DNA of 6,623 nt from Synergistaceae bacterium (GTDB taxonomy: Bacteria; Synergistota; Synergistia; Synergistales; Synergistaceae), in assembly GCA_031264605.1 (NCBI GenBank), contig JAISDQ010000100.1, positions 1 through 6,623 on the forward strand, written 5' to 3'. Position numbers and translations under genes: made by a program. Of the stretch, positions 5,411 through 6,623 are shown in pieces; position 1 is the stretch's first letter; every line of letters begins with the position of its first letter. Below the pieces are notes generated by a model. The model was not told the origin of the DNA, made no database searches, and was given only the letters and a program-made list of their open reading frames with translations.

Positions 5411-6139
5411 CTACCCCAGCTCCGCTTTCAGTTTCATCAAAAACTCGCCTATCCCCATATCCGTCCTGTAGTCCGCGAGGTAATCCATAGGGGTGACGTC
5501 CCTGTTGCAAATGGCGACGAAAGCGCCCGCGCCCTTCGCCATCGACGGCATCTGATTCGCCGGGGAGACTTGCAGCGACGAGCCCAGTACCATGAAGACG
5601 CCGCACGTTTCGGACGCGTCCCATGAAGCGCTTAGCGCGTCCTCGGGCAGGTTTTCGCCGAAAAGTACCACTCCCGGACGAAGCCGGCCGCCGCACTTCG
5701 CGCAAGGGTTGCGGCCGATGAAATCGCGTTGCGTCGACGGCGCGCCGCAGTCCATGCAGCGCACTTTGTTTACCGAACCGTGGAGTTCGTATACCGTCTT
5801 CGAACCGGCGGCGGCGTGCAGGCCGTCGATATTCTGCGTTATCACGCATTTCACGAGGCCGAGCGATTCGAACTCGGCTATTATCTCGTGCCCCGCGTTG
5901 GGGCGGGAGTTTCCCATCGCTTCGAAACGCCGCGAGTAGAACGAGTGAAACTTGTCGTAATTTCCCCGCATGGCCGTCGTAGTCGCCAGTTCCATAGGAT
6001 CTTCCACGTTCCACATTCCGTTTTTCGAGCGGAAGTCCGACAAACCCGACTCGGTACTCATCCCCGCTCCGGTAAATATCACGGCATTTTTTGTCCCGGC
6101 CATCTTCGAGGCAAGAATTTTCAGCTCAGAGCCGTTCAT
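5411..6139 (-). CDS. NAD-dependent protein deacylase, sirtuin (Sir2/CobB family)
   Basis: Sirtuins remove acyl groups from lysine side chains, consuming NAD+ and releasing nicotinamide and O-acyl-ADP-ribose. The 242-residue length matches bacterial members. Motifs in order: GAGMSTESGLSDFRS (24-38), TQNIDGLH (101-108), catalytic His120 in ELHG, zinc ligands Cys128/Cys131 and Cys146/Cys149, PGVVLFGENLP (155-165), GSSLQVSPA (186-194) and CNRD (211-214). The usual GIPDFR reads GLSDFR here. The class III (desuccinylase) Tyr/Arg pair of CobB is not evident in the expected region, so deacetylation is the more likely activity, though this is inference. ATG 6139 is chosen because GGGGTGA sits four bases before it and the NAD-binding fold starts shortly after. 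The open frame extends to 6232 with another ATG at 6187, but that one lacks a ribosome binding site. It may be co-transcribed with the hydroxyacid gene upstream, 121 bp away. Confidence 0.95.
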   Translation of the reverse strand: MNGSELKILASKMAGTKNAVIFTGAGMSTESGLSDFRSKNGMWNVEDPMELATTTAMRGNYDKFHSFYSRRFEAMGNSRPNAGHEIIAEFESLGLVKCVITQNIDGLHAAAGSKTVYELHGSVNKVRCMDCGAPSTQRDFIGRNPCAKCGGRLRPGVVLFGENLPEDALSASWDASETCGVFMVLGSSLQVSPANQMPSMAKGAGAFVAICNRDVTPMDYLADYRTDMGIGEFLMKLKAELG

Positions 6140-6260
6140 TTTTTCACCCCGCGTTTCAGGATAAATATTACGCTCCCAAGTATCCATCGTGTTTGCGTTA
6201 TATTCTCGGAATAGTCGCCAAAAGCAGTTCAAACCACCAATTTTCGACTCCGTTTGTCAA
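6140..6260. other. Intergenic region upstream of the sirtuin
   Basis: These 121 bases separate the sirtuin start from the stop of the upstream gene on the same strand. A minus-strand TATAAC (6197-6202) could be a -10, but no acceptable -35 is seen 16-18 bases away. No hairpin with a T-run is visible to end the upstream transcript. The sirtuin frame remains open through most of the gap, without a conserved extension. Confidence 0.5.
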
Positions 6261-6623
6261 TCAGCGCCAGATCAGCGACGGGTCAATCTCTTTCAAATTC
6301 GCCGAATTTGTGAGGCTCATAATCGTCCTCAATTCTTCGTTGATTCCGTTCAAAACTTTACGGACTCCCTCGGAACCGTCCGCCGCCAAACCGCCCATGA
6401 CAGCTCTGCCCACGCAAACCGCATTTGCGCCGAGAGCCAGAGCTTTGAAGGCGTCCGCTCCGCTCGCGATTCCGCAGTCCACGAAGACGGGTATCAATCC
6501 TCCAACGAGTTTTATGATACGGGGAAGAATCATCAGGGGCGGCACAGCGTAGTCTATCACAGATCCGCCGTGATGTGAGACCACAATGGCGGAAGCCCCG
6601 GCGGCCAAAGCTTTGCCCGCGTC
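6261..6623 (-). CDS. FMN-dependent alpha-hydroxyacid dehydrogenase/oxidase-like protein, C-terminal part
   Basis: The frame runs off the right edge, so only the last 120 residues are seen, starting DAGKALAAGASAIVVSHHGG. This is the C-terminal half of the FMN-binding TIM barrel of the glycolate oxidase/lactate dehydrogenase/lactate oxidase family. Visible are the catalytic-base histidine region VVSHHGG, the phosphate-binding strands PVFVDCGIASGADAFKALALGANAVCVGRA, and a C-terminal helix ending EIDPSLIW. A TTG within the frame at 6608 is not the real start, because the family-conserved DAxKA segment precedes it. Classical members read SNHGGRxLD, where the arginine binds the substrate carboxylate; here the sequence is SHHGGSVIDY. 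I recall similar SHH...DYAVPPLM variants among anaerobe proteins annotated only as alpha-hydroxy-acid oxidizing. Substrate and electron acceptor are therefore unknown. It is upstream of the sirtuin on the same strand. Confidence 0.85.
   Translation of the reverse strand, partial: DAGKALAAGASAIVVSHHGGSVIDYAVPPLMILPRIIKLVGGLIPVFVDCGIASGADAFKALALGANAVCVGRAVMGGLAADGSEGVRKVLNGINEELRTIMSLTNSANLKEIDPSLIWR

Noticed and set aside
5391..6014. A 207-codon minus-strand frame overlapping the sirtuin in another register
   Set aside because: The sirtuin frame carries all catalytic and zinc motifs; this one is Arg/Gly-rich without any motif.
6140..6232. Longer sirtuin start at 6187 or 6232
   Set aside because: No ribosome binding site at either position. 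ATG 6139 has GGGGTGA at good spacing and gives the normal family length.
1..6623. Mobile elements, CRISPR arrays, tRNA or rRNA genes, and phage or defence genes
   Set aside because: No repeated units, inverted-repeat ends, transposase or integrase motifs, or cloverleaf-like segments were found on either strand by reading. The genes are ordinary chromosomal types.

Overview
This window carries seven protein-coding genes, one of them cut by the right edge. It looks like a stretch of ordinary chromosome from a GC-rich anaerobic bacterium. The gene set suggests anaerobic redox metabolism: a flavodoxin-fold reductase with a cysteine cluster, a single-domain Old Yellow Enzyme relative, an FMN-dependent hydroxyacid oxidoreductase, and an ECF-type vitamin transporter component. 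GC richness combined with frequent ATA isoleucine codons and a short-form RsmD fits Synergistota or a Clostridia-like lineage. That placement is only an impression and cannot be proven from this sequence. I see no tRNA, rRNA, CRISPR array, insertion sequence, integrase or attachment site.

Layout. On the left, a plus-strand flavodoxin-family reductase (89-709) converges on a minus-strand unit through a short gap holding a GC hairpin. The minus-strand unit reads rsmD (2857-2333), then coaD (2336-1848, overlapping rsmD by the four bases GTGA), then an OYE-like flavoenzyme (1777-758) that has its own candidate promoter. The centre, 2858-2912, is a 55-bp divergent promoter region. From it, plus-strand transcription leads into an ECF transporter S component (2913-3434) and then an ABC-F ATPase (3483-5399). 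The ABC-F gene converges on a minus-strand sirtuin (6139-5411). Upstream of the sirtuin on the same strand is the C-terminal part of an alpha-hydroxyacid dehydrogenase/oxidase-like protein (6623-6261).

How the genes fit together. rsmD-coaD is a housekeeping pair: 16S rRNA methylation and coenzyme A synthesis. The ABC-F protein is a cytosolic ribosome-associated type of ATPase and is not expected to power the neighbouring ECF S component, which would need EcfA/EcfT encoded elsewhere. Three of the seven genes encode probable flavoproteins and one is NAD-dependent, so there is a loose redox-cofactor theme, but no clear shared pathway.

No new multi-gene system is evident. The observations most worth checking are: (i) the ABC-F gene appears to start at a CTG codon behind a strong GGGAGG ribosome binding site, and a 12-codon upstream reading frame ends in a CTGA overlap with that start; (ii) oppositely oriented -10 elements are superimposed between rsmD and the S component, possibly giving a leaderless S-component mRNA; (iii) rsmD lacks the usual N-terminal segment; (iv) expected active-site residues are substituted in two flavoenzymes (Tyr to Leu in the OYE relative, Arg to Ser in the hydroxyacid enzyme).
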